Source of the DNA: Acanthococcus lagerstroemiae
Lineage: Eukaryota > Arthropoda > Insecta > Hemiptera > Eriococcidae
Assembly (NCBI GenBank): GCA_031841125.1
Contig: CM063108.1
Span: forward strand, 6,493,683-6,557,682
Reading direction: 5' to 3'
Length of the DNA stretch: 64,000 nucleotides
This document shows, piece after piece, positions 33,660-43,739 of the stretch. The notes below the pieces were generated by a model, which was given only the letters and a program-made list of their open reading frames with translations, was not told the origin of the DNA and did not search any database. The translations under genes and the position numbers were made by a program. Within the stretch, counting starts at the first letter, position 1, and every line of letters begins with the position of its first letter.

Positions 33660-33770
33660 GGGACGTATGGTGATGCACGCATGCTAAAGTGGCCCCTGAG
33701 ACACCGCACCCCCAGCCCCGGGAACTACCCTTTCGAGTATCGCATCAGTGGCCGGAAGGACCGCATACCC
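33660..33770 (-). mobile_element. LINE 3' module, copy 3
   Basis: Reverse orientation of the shared block: tggtgatgcacgcatgc, caccgcacccccagcccc, then ccctttcgagtatcgcatc. No coding sequence is attached, so it is a short 5'-truncated insertion. Confidence 0.75.
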
Positions 33771-33789
33771 AGCTGAAGCCGAATTATTC

Positions 33790-36029
33790 ACCTGAGGGGA
33801 CTTTGTTGTGAATGGGGCTAAGCCTAAGGTCAAATTTGCCCTCCCCCCAAGAAAAGTTTGAAAAGATATCAAAAATCTTTTATTAGAGGAGTTAAAATTG
33901 ATCTTTTTGACAGAATAACCCTCCTCGTCCCCAAGATCAGTGCTGTCATTTTAACCATTTCGAGGCTAGCATAGCTCATTTTCAGCTAGCTCTGATGTCT
34001 GTAAATTTTCGGTCTAGCTCCTAGCTTTTTGTTAGCTCTTTTCTTCCCCAAATTTAGCACTGTAATGAAATTAGCTCTTCATTACTTTTTCAGGTCCTTC
34101 TTAGCCGTTTTCTCGTTCATTCTCAACGCGTAATTCAGAGATCAAACATGTGGCTTGTCATTGTAAGTGTTCGAGGAAAATTACCCAAAATTCGATACTT
34201 TTTCGTTGACCTTTGCTGTAGTACTCACTCTCGACATTATTCATATAAATTACATTTTTCCTTCACTTTTCTAGTTTTCATTTGGCTCGTTCGGTATAAT
34301 TAAAAAAAAAAAAAAAGGTCCTTTTAACTCTTTCTATCTTCCTCTTCAGTCCTAAACAGAGCTCTATTTCATATTGTAAATTTTGTAATTGGTTTGGGAG
34401 GAGGGCTAAGCGCCCAGAAGGTCGATATAGTCTCCCTCCTTCTTTTTTAGAAAATTTTGAAACTACGTTAAAAATCTGTTGTAAGGGTGCGTAGGTAAAT
34501 GGTTAAATTCGACTTTTTGAACAGAATAGCGCTCTTAGCCCCCTCCCCCCGCCTTGTAACCAAACATCGCTTGCAGAGGGTCCCTCTCGCCTTGCATACG
34601 TATTAGAATTGTCCTTATTTTGCCGACTTAAATTTTTTTTTTGCCTGCTTTTCTTCTTTCGTTCTCAACCCTGTAGTACTAATGCATGCAAGATTTGAAC
34701 TTTATCAGAGCTTATCGGTTCAGGTTGGTAAGGATAGTAACATACATCGAGTTTTGAAAATAAAATTATTTTTTTATTGTGATGAAAAAAATTTTTCTTA
34801 ATGTTTATATGAAAAAAACACTTTGTTATGGCAGTTTGTAATGTAAACATTGGATTTCGATCCAGAAAAACGGTAGAACGCTTATTTAATCAATCCAAGC
34901 GCGAAGCCTTCAGTCTGACCTTTTCTCTGAGAATGACCCACGTTTTTTGAGGCTCAAAATTTGAAAAAGAAAAAAAACTTATAAGAAATTTCAGCGCATC
35001 TGCTGAGAGCGATTCAGATCAAATTACACTTCCTACTGAATGTATTAAAATTTGATGGTAATGAAAAGAAATATTTTATTTTGTTTATCATAGAGGCCTC
35101 GGTTTTTAGTTGAATTTCAGTCGCCGACTAACAAATGTCTTCTATGTATTTTCTTACATTTTTTTGACATTGGTGAGGGCTTACAATTTGAGGGGCCGGA
35201 TCCGGGTCTCGTAGTTCCGCAAACGACCTTACCCTTCCCAAAAAGACGGTCGAATCGTGTTGAAAAAACTGGAGAAAAATGTAGGACTTATTGAAAGTTT
35301 ATGAAAAAAAAGAAAATGAAGCAGGAACGATGAATTTGAGAATTTCGTCCCTAAAATTGAATTTTTGTATTCATTACCAAACTTAAGAGAATTGCAATAT
35401 AATTTCAGAAATCAGACCCTTAAATCTATCGCTGTCCCCCACTTTTCTCAACATTGAGTACTCAGAAGCTGGAAAGAGAATCTCTTGTTGAAAAATCAAA
35501 CTCTCAAGAGCTGCAGCGAAGTCAATTTATTAAAGGAGAATGGGGGAGGAAGGAGAAAATCAAAATTTCCTATACAGTTGAAAAAAATGCCTCAGGTTTC
35601 TGGATATATCACCTCTGATGAAAGATTTGCGGATGCCACCCCCGCCCCCTTCAATACGGTCCTACAAACCCTAATGTATATAGAGCATGAGCTCCAATGT
35701 TTCCCTTATCCGATTTTGGTAAGATGTTCTATTTTATTGGAACAAATTTAGCTGGCTGCATAGTTAAAATTCAGTTGCTCGAAAATAAGGGTCAATCTAT
35801 ACCTATAAACTATAACTGAAAGTTCCGACAAAATGCTCCTCACCTTCCCCTCTCTTTACAATAATGTTGCAGCATAAATAACTGAGTAATACTCGCTGGG
35901 ATTAATTTAAAATAATAAAAACAGGTACAACGGCTTACCGGCGAGGGGAGGTTCGGGTCTTTCCTCCCCTAGGTCGAGAACTGACATCGACATTTGTTCG
36001 GCCAGTTTCAGAAATTGTTTACTAACCCC
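33790..36029. other. No recognisable gene; weak dispersed repeat
   Basis: Two diverged copies of a short segment (cttttt.gacagaataaccctc near 33900 and gactttttgaacagaatag near 34512), related to 6537. The 88-codon plus frame at 35485-35751 has no motif. Confidence 0.45.
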
Positions 36030-36169
36030 TTAATTTTTCACATATTTCTTCATAAGTAGACCCTCCGTATTTATGAAAATAATTCGCCTGTATTTTCGAT
36101 TTATTTTATTTCGGACTGACATTAATACTGCCCACTTTATTGTACTTTTATCAATAGTATTCCACGTAC

Positions 36170-36311
36170 CTGCGGCCATGTGGTCATCTCTTCGCCTCGA
36201 CGACCTCGTCGCAACTTCTGGACCTGGGAACAGACTCAAATTTGCATAGGTGATATTTTTAGTTGGAAAGTGGAACGCGATATCCGCGCTGCCTGGCGTC
36301 GACGAATTCAT
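36170..36311 (-). CDS. Candidate first coding exon of unknown gene
   Basis: The minus frame begins MNSSTPGSADIAFHFPTKN and continues through LSLFPGPEVATRSSRRRDD to ...MAA. It ends in a consensus donor GCAG|GTACGT at 36170. The segment is GC-richer than its surroundings and codon choice looks protein-like. The protein is not recognised. The plus-strand exon candidate at 36439-36518 lies directly upstream and would overlap any 5' UTR, so at least one of the two may be false. Confidence 0.35.
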
Positions 36312-36438
36312 CGCTGCTAATACAGTCCTGAGTTATGGTAAAAGCTTTCGTGTTTTTTTTTCTCTTCTTTTTAGTTAATTTACCGTAGAATTATAGAATA
36401 TCATTGTAAATTCTTTTTCTTTCTTTCCTTCGCGATAG

Positions 36439-36518
36439 AAGAGCGCGCAAAGATCGCAATTGATTTGAAGCCTAAGCTGGACGCCGAATTGGACGAGCTA
36501 TTTTTGGAACCTATCTGA
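36439..36518 (+). CDS. Candidate terminal exon of unknown gene
   Basis: A long pyrimidine tract (ttctttttctttctttcc) and gatag acceptor precede the only open frame, reading ERAKIAIDLKPKLDAELDEL then FLEPI and TGA. The acidic, helical composition is protein-like, but 26 codons are little evidence. Confidence 0.3.
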
Positions 36519-36519
36519 T

Positions 36520-38040
36520 TTATGGGAAGTGCCGCCGTGTTCCGGTATTCAGGATTCGGACAAGAAGGGAAAGAAGAAGTAGCAGCAGCAGAGAAGAAGT
36601 TCAGGAGATGAGATACGGCTATCGAAAACCAGTTAAATTATTCTTTCCGTATTCGTACATGAGCGCTGCCTCGGTCCTCTCGGTTCGAAAAAAGTGCGTA
36701 TTACATATTTTCTCGGTTCGAAACGGATTATAACGGTATTTTTCGTAATGCCCTTCGCCGCCGTTTTGGGTGATCGTGTTGACGATACAGACATCATGGA
36801 TTGGACTCAATCAATCAAAAAATTACATCTACACGAGTGATGAGGGAGCATATACATCGTCTGATATCGTCCATGTGAAATGCAAGCTCGTAAACACTGG
36901 TTTTAGTATTCAGCATTCGTCCTAATCACATTCTCTAAAATTAAAAATAATATGCATATACGTGCACGCAGATATACATTGGTATGTTCTTCATTACCAG
37001 CATTAATAGCAATTTCGTTAATCATCTGAACGTCTGCGAGATTTGATTAGAAAACCACTTTTGTACGGAGTCTGCGTCTTCGAGATGTTTTGACTCGCCT
37101 CTGTGGAACAATAATTAGGTATTCTAAATTACTTCGTTTGGAATAATCGGATAATCACCATTGCATTATGTGCACGCGATAGTGGTGATATCGGATTCTA
37201 TTCAGACGGAGGAAGTGGAATGTAGGTGGGGATTGAAAAGGTTTTTTCAACTGATGAAATGTGGACCGAAGATGCTCAAGGGTTAAAACCATCTCGCGAA
37301 TGGTTTTTTGGATACAGAGCTTTCTTTCTAATATGTTCTATTCTGGGATGAGTTCATCATAACCTGGACCGAAGATCGAAAGATTACAATTACTCCCATT
37401 TAGGGTGAAAATATAATGCCCCGTCTCTCGTTGCTTAAACCAAAAGGTTGGATCAATGTACACAAAGAGAGATTTACTCGTGAAGTCTAGTTTCTCTACG
37501 GCTAAGAAGAGTTAACTCCTTGAAGGGGGCTCGAACATACCGTTAATTAACTTTTGAATTTCAAAACTCAAGGTTTCTCGAACAGTGAATATTTCATTTT
37601 TCGGAATGAAAGTTTTAAATCTCAACAGCATTTTGAACTTACAAAAAAGAAAAAATAATAGCAGATTATAGTATATTCATATGGGACATGAAAAATGTAC
37701 CTACATCATTTTGGTCGAATTCTCTATAGTTATAGAAGTCAGGTCAGGACAAAGGAAATTTTCCTGTTGAAGAGGATTCCTCTAAAAAGCTGTGAAATCC
37801 TGTTTCTGAGCGACAGATTAGGAATTTTCGCAATTCATATTGAGAGGTTACTAAAGAGGGCTTCGCCTCCTGGCCACTTCGCAGCCCAACCCTCGCCGTC
37901 ACTCGCTTCGCTCGTGCCGGTCTGCAATATTTCGCAAGCTGGAAAAGTATAATTACGACTTAAAAAAAAATTTCAGCCAGTTCCCAGGCTTACCACTAGG
38001 AGGTTACTGCCATAAGCCCGCAAGAAGAGGGTAGCCCCTC
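36520..38040. other. No gene; FB-arm remnant at 37484-37570
   Basis: tctagtttctctacggct and ttgaagggggctcgaacatacc match the outer arms of FB1 (9670-9735), so a scrap of that family lies here. Otherwise nothing is recognised. Confidence 0.45.
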
Positions 38041-38059
38041 TTAATGCCTGTATGCAGCG

Positions 38060-38960
38060 GTTTTTTTCTCCCGGAGGCGGTGGCGGCAGCGGATTTCTTT
38101 TTTTTTTAGTATATAGAGAAAATTAGCGCCCCTTAAATTTTGGTTCACCACCTCATAAATTTTTGTTCATGAGAGTTATCCCCAAAATCTAGCGCCCCCC
38201 CCCATAATCTAGCGCTCTAGGTACATGCCTATGTTGCCTATATGTAAATACGGCCCTGGACGTCATAGTAACATAAGTATGTATCTTACCCTGCATAAAA
38301 AAATTTCCATGGAAATTATATGAAAACAACACGGCGCTACTCCATTCCAGGAGCTCTCTCCTCCACCAAAGACCCTTCCCCCCGGTTGTGCTACCCTCTG
38401 CCAATCCCCACCACAGCTGTCCTCCTCCATCACAGTCACTTTCCCCAACCATGCTTCTCCTCGCCCACCGCGACGCTCTTCCTCACCGTGGCCGTCCTCC
38501 CTCTCCAGGAGCTCCCACCTCCACCGAGAAGCCCCCCGAGGTAGGGTACCTCTCGTGAAACGTGAGATTAAAGTACAGGGGAGGCCACTAGGAATTTATC
38601 CCCACGGAGGGGAAGGAGGAGGTGACTTTTACAGTTTAGTGTATAGAGAGCCCTCCCCCATCACAACTCCTCCTCATCCTTCACCGCGACCTTCCTCTCT
38701 CCAAGCTCCCTCCTCCACCATGAACCCCTCCTAAGGGTAGGCTACCCCTGGAGAAATAAGCAATTAAGGGGCAGGGTAGGCAACCCGCAGTGGGATTTTT
38801 CTCCCGGAGGCGGTGGCGGATTTTACTAAGCTCCCTCCACCACCAGGAACCCCCTCCCAAGGGAAGGCTACCTCTGGAGAAGAGAGTAATTAAGGGGCAA
38901 GGTAGGTAGCCCGCAGTGTTTCTCCCGGAGGCGGTGGCGGCGGCGGATTTTACTTTTTTA
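38060..38960. repeat. GC-rich tandem units, ~121-124 bp
   Basis: ctcccggaggcggtggcgg occurs at 38068, 38801 and 38922, and aagctccctcc(t/a)ccaccat/ag at 38704 and 38828. Two full units with ggtaggctacc and taaggggca(g/a)ggtagg lie at 38704-38950; weaker relatives lie upstream. Peptides read from it are repeat artefacts. Confidence 0.7.
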
Positions 38961-39204
38961 GTATACAGAGAGATTAGCAAATTCAGCGGGGTGGGGGCCT
39001 GAGACGCCCCATGTTCGTTCTTGCACTCTGGAATTTTCCTTTGATAAGAAACGTGCGTTTCAAATTCTGGAAAACATTTTTTGTGTTTGTGGTGGAAGAG
39101 AAGTGGGAAACATTTTCAGCAGGGCGAACTGCTGATATGGACTCTTCAAACAAAAATATCTTGATCCGGCTTTTTAGTGGCTCGTTTTTAATGTATCTCT
39201 CGTA

Positions 39205-39430
39205 GTGGAGCGTATGGTGATGCACGCATGCCAAATTGGCTCCTCAGACATCGCACCCCTGGCCCCGTGGAAACTACCCTTCCGAGTATCGCATCGGTGA
39301 TCAGAGGGACGTCGTGCGGCTAGCCCGGGCCCCCACTTTGCCTTTCCTAGCTTTGGATTCGCGCTGTTCTGCCAGTGATACTACGGGACACCTTATACTG
39401 ATCCGATGCAACGCTCACCCAGCGTTAACT
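39205..39430 (-). mobile_element. LINE 3' module and adjacent UTR, copy 4
   Basis: Reverse orientation: tggtgatgcacgcatgcc, catcgcacccctggccccg, cttccgagtatcgcatcgg, then ggctagcccgggcc and tttggattcgcgc, which mirror 3060-3150 of copy 1. It faces copy 5 head to head across 50 bp. Confidence 0.75.
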
Positions 39431-39479
39431 TGGAACTCGGGTGACCCACTGCCGGACTGCGCTTCCTTTCTTCACGCCT

Positions 39480-39960
39480 CATCTCCTCATCTTGAAGAAG
39501 AAGATGCAGACAGAATGGTCGAGGCAGAGGACCGACGGACAAAGCTCTCGGCCCATACCATCGAACACAATAACTCTGTTCGATCCTAGAGCTGCTGCAG
39601 CTGCTGCGGACCCCCCGGCAGGGCTCACCCCTGTCACCACTTTCCTGCGTCGCCGCACGTACCAAGACGAGGAGGTGAGAGGTGAGTGAAGAGGAAGCGC
39701 GTCCGGCCGCGATGCACTCGAATTCTAGGTTAATGCTGGGTGAGCTTTAACCTGGCTCAGTAGGGGATCTCATTGTCGTTCTGGCAGGACATCGCGCACC
39801 GACAGTGGAACGACGAAATGGGGGCTCGAGCCGGCCTCAGTGCGTCCCTCGAAAGGGTAGTTTCCGGGGCCGGAGGTGCGGTATCTAAGGAGCCACTTTG
39901 GTAAGCGTACATCGCCATACACGCTTCATCGAACCGAGCTCATCTTGGTGCCTGATTCAA
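39480..39960 (+). mobile_element. R1-like LINE 3' UTR with module, copy 5
   Basis: gaagaagatgcagacag, ccatcgaacacaa, agctgctgcagctgctgcg and accaagacgaggaggtgag match 2815-3000 of the R1-like LINE. The module tcgaaagggtagtttccg lies at 39847 and ends near cgccatacacgc (39930). No reverse transcriptase coding part is included. Confidence 0.75.
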
Positions 39961-40038
39961 CAAGCATCCAGACGAGCTCGCAAACTCATGATTAAAAACT
40001 CATCATGAAAGAGTGTACGAGAACAAGGCCCTAGCAGA

Positions 40039-40262
40039 CAGGGACGAAAATAAGGGAGACAGCTTGCCCTCTCCCAAAGCATCTGCTGGCGTTGGGAAAT
40101 TTTAGTAAACGGATCAAAAGTTGGAAAAATCTAACAAGTTAATTTTTTTTTTTTTTTTTTTGCTAATACAAACAAATATTGTTACGTGGGAATTTTGACT
40201 TGAGTTAGTTGGGAATTTAACCATTTTTGCCCCTCTAGAAAAAACTCTTCGCTACGTCCCTG
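40039..40262 (-). mobile_element. hAT-type MITE (subfamily B), reversed
   Basis: CAGGGACGAAAATAAGGG at one end and cttcgctacgtccctg at the other, flanked by ctagcaga (40031-40038) and ctagcggg (40263-40270), 6 of 8 matching. The interior is the reverse complement of the 32441-32776 element, shortened. Confidence 0.7.
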
Positions 40263-40270
40263 CTAGCGGG

Positions 40271-42733
40271 TTCAACGACTACCAAGTACCAAGATTCAAC
40301 CTTAGACAGTTCGCTATCGTTTAGTATTCACGAAAGAAAAAAAGCAACACTTTTTACGAACTGTTCTACTGGACTTCGAATTACTCAACAAGTTTGTACA
40401 GCTTTTGGCGAAATATCAAAAATGCGCATTTATTATGTGTGATATATTACATTCTAACCGTATTCGAATTATATGTATAAATAAAATTCTAAAATTGAGA
40501 TATTTGAAAATATAGCACCGCGTGGGACCTCGCGATGTAGGCACCTCCGGCTACATTTTCATATTTAAAGAATGCTCTCGAGCAGAAAGAATTTCGCATT
40601 ATCAGCTATTTGAATATTTCTTTGGTTTTCAACCTCTCGTAACCGACTGATTATTCATGAAGGCACGAGCGCGAATGCCCATAGAATATGCTCACCTTTC
40701 CGGAGGAAGTCAATTCATATCCTAGAAGTGGTCAGCGGCCTCTTGACTTATAGGTTTCGCAGCATGAGGCATGCTTCCATTCTTCGACAACCCCGAGGAA
40801 AGTCTCTTTGGTCGATGCTTGAACTTGGACAGCGAGAATGACTTTGTATCGGCGCATTTATATTGTAATTATTTTGCTGTCGCCGGACGCCCGGATTAAA
40901 AAACTGCAAGGAGTACGAGGCATCGTAGTAGATTACTTTTGTGGAAAAAACTCGTTTTCGTTTTGATACCTCACGAATCGTGAGATATTTAAATATGCAA
41001 CTTACTATCAATGGTATCATCGCATATTAATTAAAAATAACGTTAGTTATTAATTATATTTCGGCACCTCTGACTTGAACGTTTAAGATAAGGCACACTG
41101 ATCGTTTATTAATCTTTTGGTCTCAAATCTATAGCCCATTCGTGACGTGTCATATATACCATTCGGAAACATAATTAATTTCACGACGAGACTTCACAGT
41201 TTTATCGAAAATCGTGCCAACAGAAATCGTGAAGAAATAGAGACACGATGGAATATAAAAGAGAGAAAGAAAAAAAGAAATCTGTTGGTAGCCATTTGGG
41301 CGTATTATTGAGAATTAACAGTGAGAAAAAGTGAAGGAAAAGTGGAAGTAACTGAGAAAAATTCAACGGACAAATCAGTTCCTTGCGGAAATTAATAAAG
41401 AAAACAGAGCGGCGAGTGATTAATACTTCTGAGTTTACAGAAAAACAACTTGCAAATTTGATGCAAATAAACTGGAAGCTGGTTCGGTAAGAGTAGCGGA
41501 AATTTCATAAATCTTGACACTAATATCGAACAAGTTAAGGTTGTAAAGTGTGTTGTAATTCAGCGCAGATACACATCGTGAGAATTGATGTTGATATTGC
41601 AGAAGTTAAGAATGTTATTTGATGGTCGATTTGGAAGGCATTCAAGAACCAGCAACTTCTGTATCAGCGATTTGTGGAGTCGTGAAACTAAACTGTATTG
41701 CTCATAAACATAGAAAAAGCAACATATGATGAATTACGGAAGCAGTTGATTGTACACATAGACGCGAGCGACCCTCCCCCACAAATCTTCGGAGTCGATA
41801 TTTTTTGGAAAATTCGGCCATTTAGTCAGCATTTTGGACCATCAGTCTTCAATAAAACAAAAAAAACCGTAGACTTATTTTTCTTTCTTCCTTGCATGTA
41901 TGTAAAAATTCACGTGCCAAATCGACATTTTTCGACATTTAATTAGCACTCTAAATAGTCGGCAGTGGCATCATGGAACGGAGGGAATATGTGCAAAGGC
42001 ACACTGTACCCTCTCCCCACCCCAATAAAAATTAAAAAATTAGAAAAATCAAAAACTATTTAGCAAGTTTATGAAAAAGCGCCTTGAGAGACTTCGGAGA
42101 CAAGATTTCTGAGAATTTGTCCATGTTAACTCATAGTTTTCAGAGACGAGAAAACCTTTTTCTTTCTTGCCTGTTGACATTTTTTATTTTAGTACCCCCT
42201 CCCCCACTCTGTCGCTCTAAAAAACCTTCCGACAAAATATGATAGGGGAAGCTTGTAAAATTTGTTACATCGGTATGTCTTACCTATTTTTACCCCTTCC
42301 CCGTCCCACCCACACTGATAATATCCGCAACGTTTCTAATTCTACAACAGCAACTTTTTTGGAATCAAAATGAATACCTACTTAATTATGTGGTTCTAGT
42401 TTTTTAAATAGACGCAAAGTGCATCGTTCTTTGATTTATAATTTCGATTTTTTTTTTTTAAATTTTATTTTTAGGTTTATTTTAGAAATAATTTCATATT
42501 ATGAGTAATAGGTACTTATTATTTATGTTGAAGGAAGTCGGTGCATATGTATCTCGAAACGTAATGATGGGAACCAAAGAAATGACCGGAATAATACAAG
42601 TACACGCTATCAATTTATATTCATCCTGAACCATCATGGTGCGTCAAGAAAGTCAGCTGATATGGAACAAGAACTCAAGATTTCACAAAAAGTAGAAAAC
42701 TAAAAGGTAAAAACTGCATTACAAGGTGATTGA
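40271..42733. other. No recognisable gene
   Basis: AT-rich, unique-looking. The 90-codon minus frame at 40748-41020 and the plus frame at 41698-41946 have no motif. Confidence 0.45.
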
Positions 42734-42741
42734 TTTACAAT

Positions 42742-43114
42742 CAGGGGCGTAGCGAATAGGGGGGGGGGTTGTCCCCCCAATCAGTTCGTAGAGTTGGAAA
42801 AATTGACCAAACTTTTGCCAGGTGGCGAATCGAACAATCTCTACATTTTTTATTTGGCCAGGGAAACAATAGAATGGGACGGCAAATCGCTTATCTCGAT
42901 TGAACCATGTATGCATGATAATTAAACTAGTCAAAACATACGGTAGAATTATGTTCCTTCAAAATCCCTGTAAAATGGTACCCATATTGCTTCTCAAAGT
43001 GAGGGAGGGGTACAAATTTTTTCACGGGCTACGCCCTCCCCCCCGGCTACAACTTAAGTGGGAAATTTTACTAACATCTCCCCTCCCAATGCTGATCCCT
43101 TCGCTACGCCTCTG
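42742..43114. mobile_element. hAT-type MITE, 373 bp
   Basis: Inverted ends CAGGGGCGTAGCGAA and TTCGCTACGCCTCTG, with an exact 8-bp target duplication TTTACAAT at 42734-42741 and 43115-43122. No coding capacity. Confidence 0.92.
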
Positions 43115-43377
43115 TTTACAATAATTATAGAGTGTAATGTTATGTTAGAAACATCCAACATTTCTAAGTTCAAATTTGATCCCTCAATCCGACTGTATGG
43201 ACGTCCGGACTTGCCGAATCAGTGGGGGCAAATATAGGGTTGCTCGGGTGTACGAGCAATACACCAAAATATCAGACGTTGGAGAACAACACCCCAAACT
43301 CACCTTTGTAATATTATGTTATAGTGAGGTAAGGTTACCGTTAATTTTTCTTTTTATTTATTACTCATAGTTTATCG

Positions 43378-43570
43378 CAGGGCCGTATCCAGGATTTAAG
43401 TAAGAGGGGGGGGGTTGCGATGAAGGTACCTTTTTTCTGATATTTGGTTACTAGGGGTATAATCAGTCACAGATCCGCCCTCCTCTCCGCCTCAACCCAT
43501 TGTTTTTTCTGTTTTTTTTTGTCAATGAGGTGGTGGGTTGACCTCCCCCCTCCCCATCGGTACCACCCTG
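43378..43570. mobile_element. hAT-type MITE, 193 bp
   Basis: Left end CAGGGCCGTATCCAGG, right end ggtaccaccctg, flanked by gtttatcg (43370-43377) and gtttgtcg (43571-43578), 7 of 8. The inverted ends match only over the outer bases, so the call is less firm than for the others. Confidence 0.55.
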
Positions 43571-43595
43571 GTTTGTCGACATTTCAGGAAGAGAG

Positions 43596-43735
43596 ATTGA
43601 CTCCCCAGACATCGCATCCCTGGCCCCAGAAACTATTCTTTCGAGTATCGTGTCGATAACTAGAGGGATGTCTTGAGGCTGGCCCAGGCTTCCATTTTGT
43701 TTCTCCTTGTTTCGGATTCGCGTATTGAATCTTAT
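43596..43735 (-). mobile_element. LINE 3' module, copy 6
   Basis: Reverse orientation: ctccccagacatcgcatccc, ctttcgagtatcgtgtcg, ggctggcccaggcttcc and tttcggattcgcg. It lacks the outermost gcatgcgtgcat end and starts 25 bp after the MITE. Confidence 0.65.
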
Positions 43736-43739
43736 GATA

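Noticed and set aside
35485..35751. 88-codon plus frame as a gene
   Set aside because: No motif, no splice signals and surrounding sequence of the same composition; length is within chance.
36170..36280. Plus-strand exon between caatag and catag|gtgat in the same patch as the minus-strand exon
   Set aside because: The best plus frame ends in a stop at the proposed donor, and the minus-strand reading has a better donor and a start codon.
38189..38980. Gly/Trp- and Pro-rich frames on both strands
   Set aside because: They are translations of the GC-rich tandem repeat and appear in several frames at once.
40748..41020. 90-codon minus frame as a gene
   Set aside because: Composition follows the local AT-rich background with one GC-richer patch; no domain or conserved pattern is visible.
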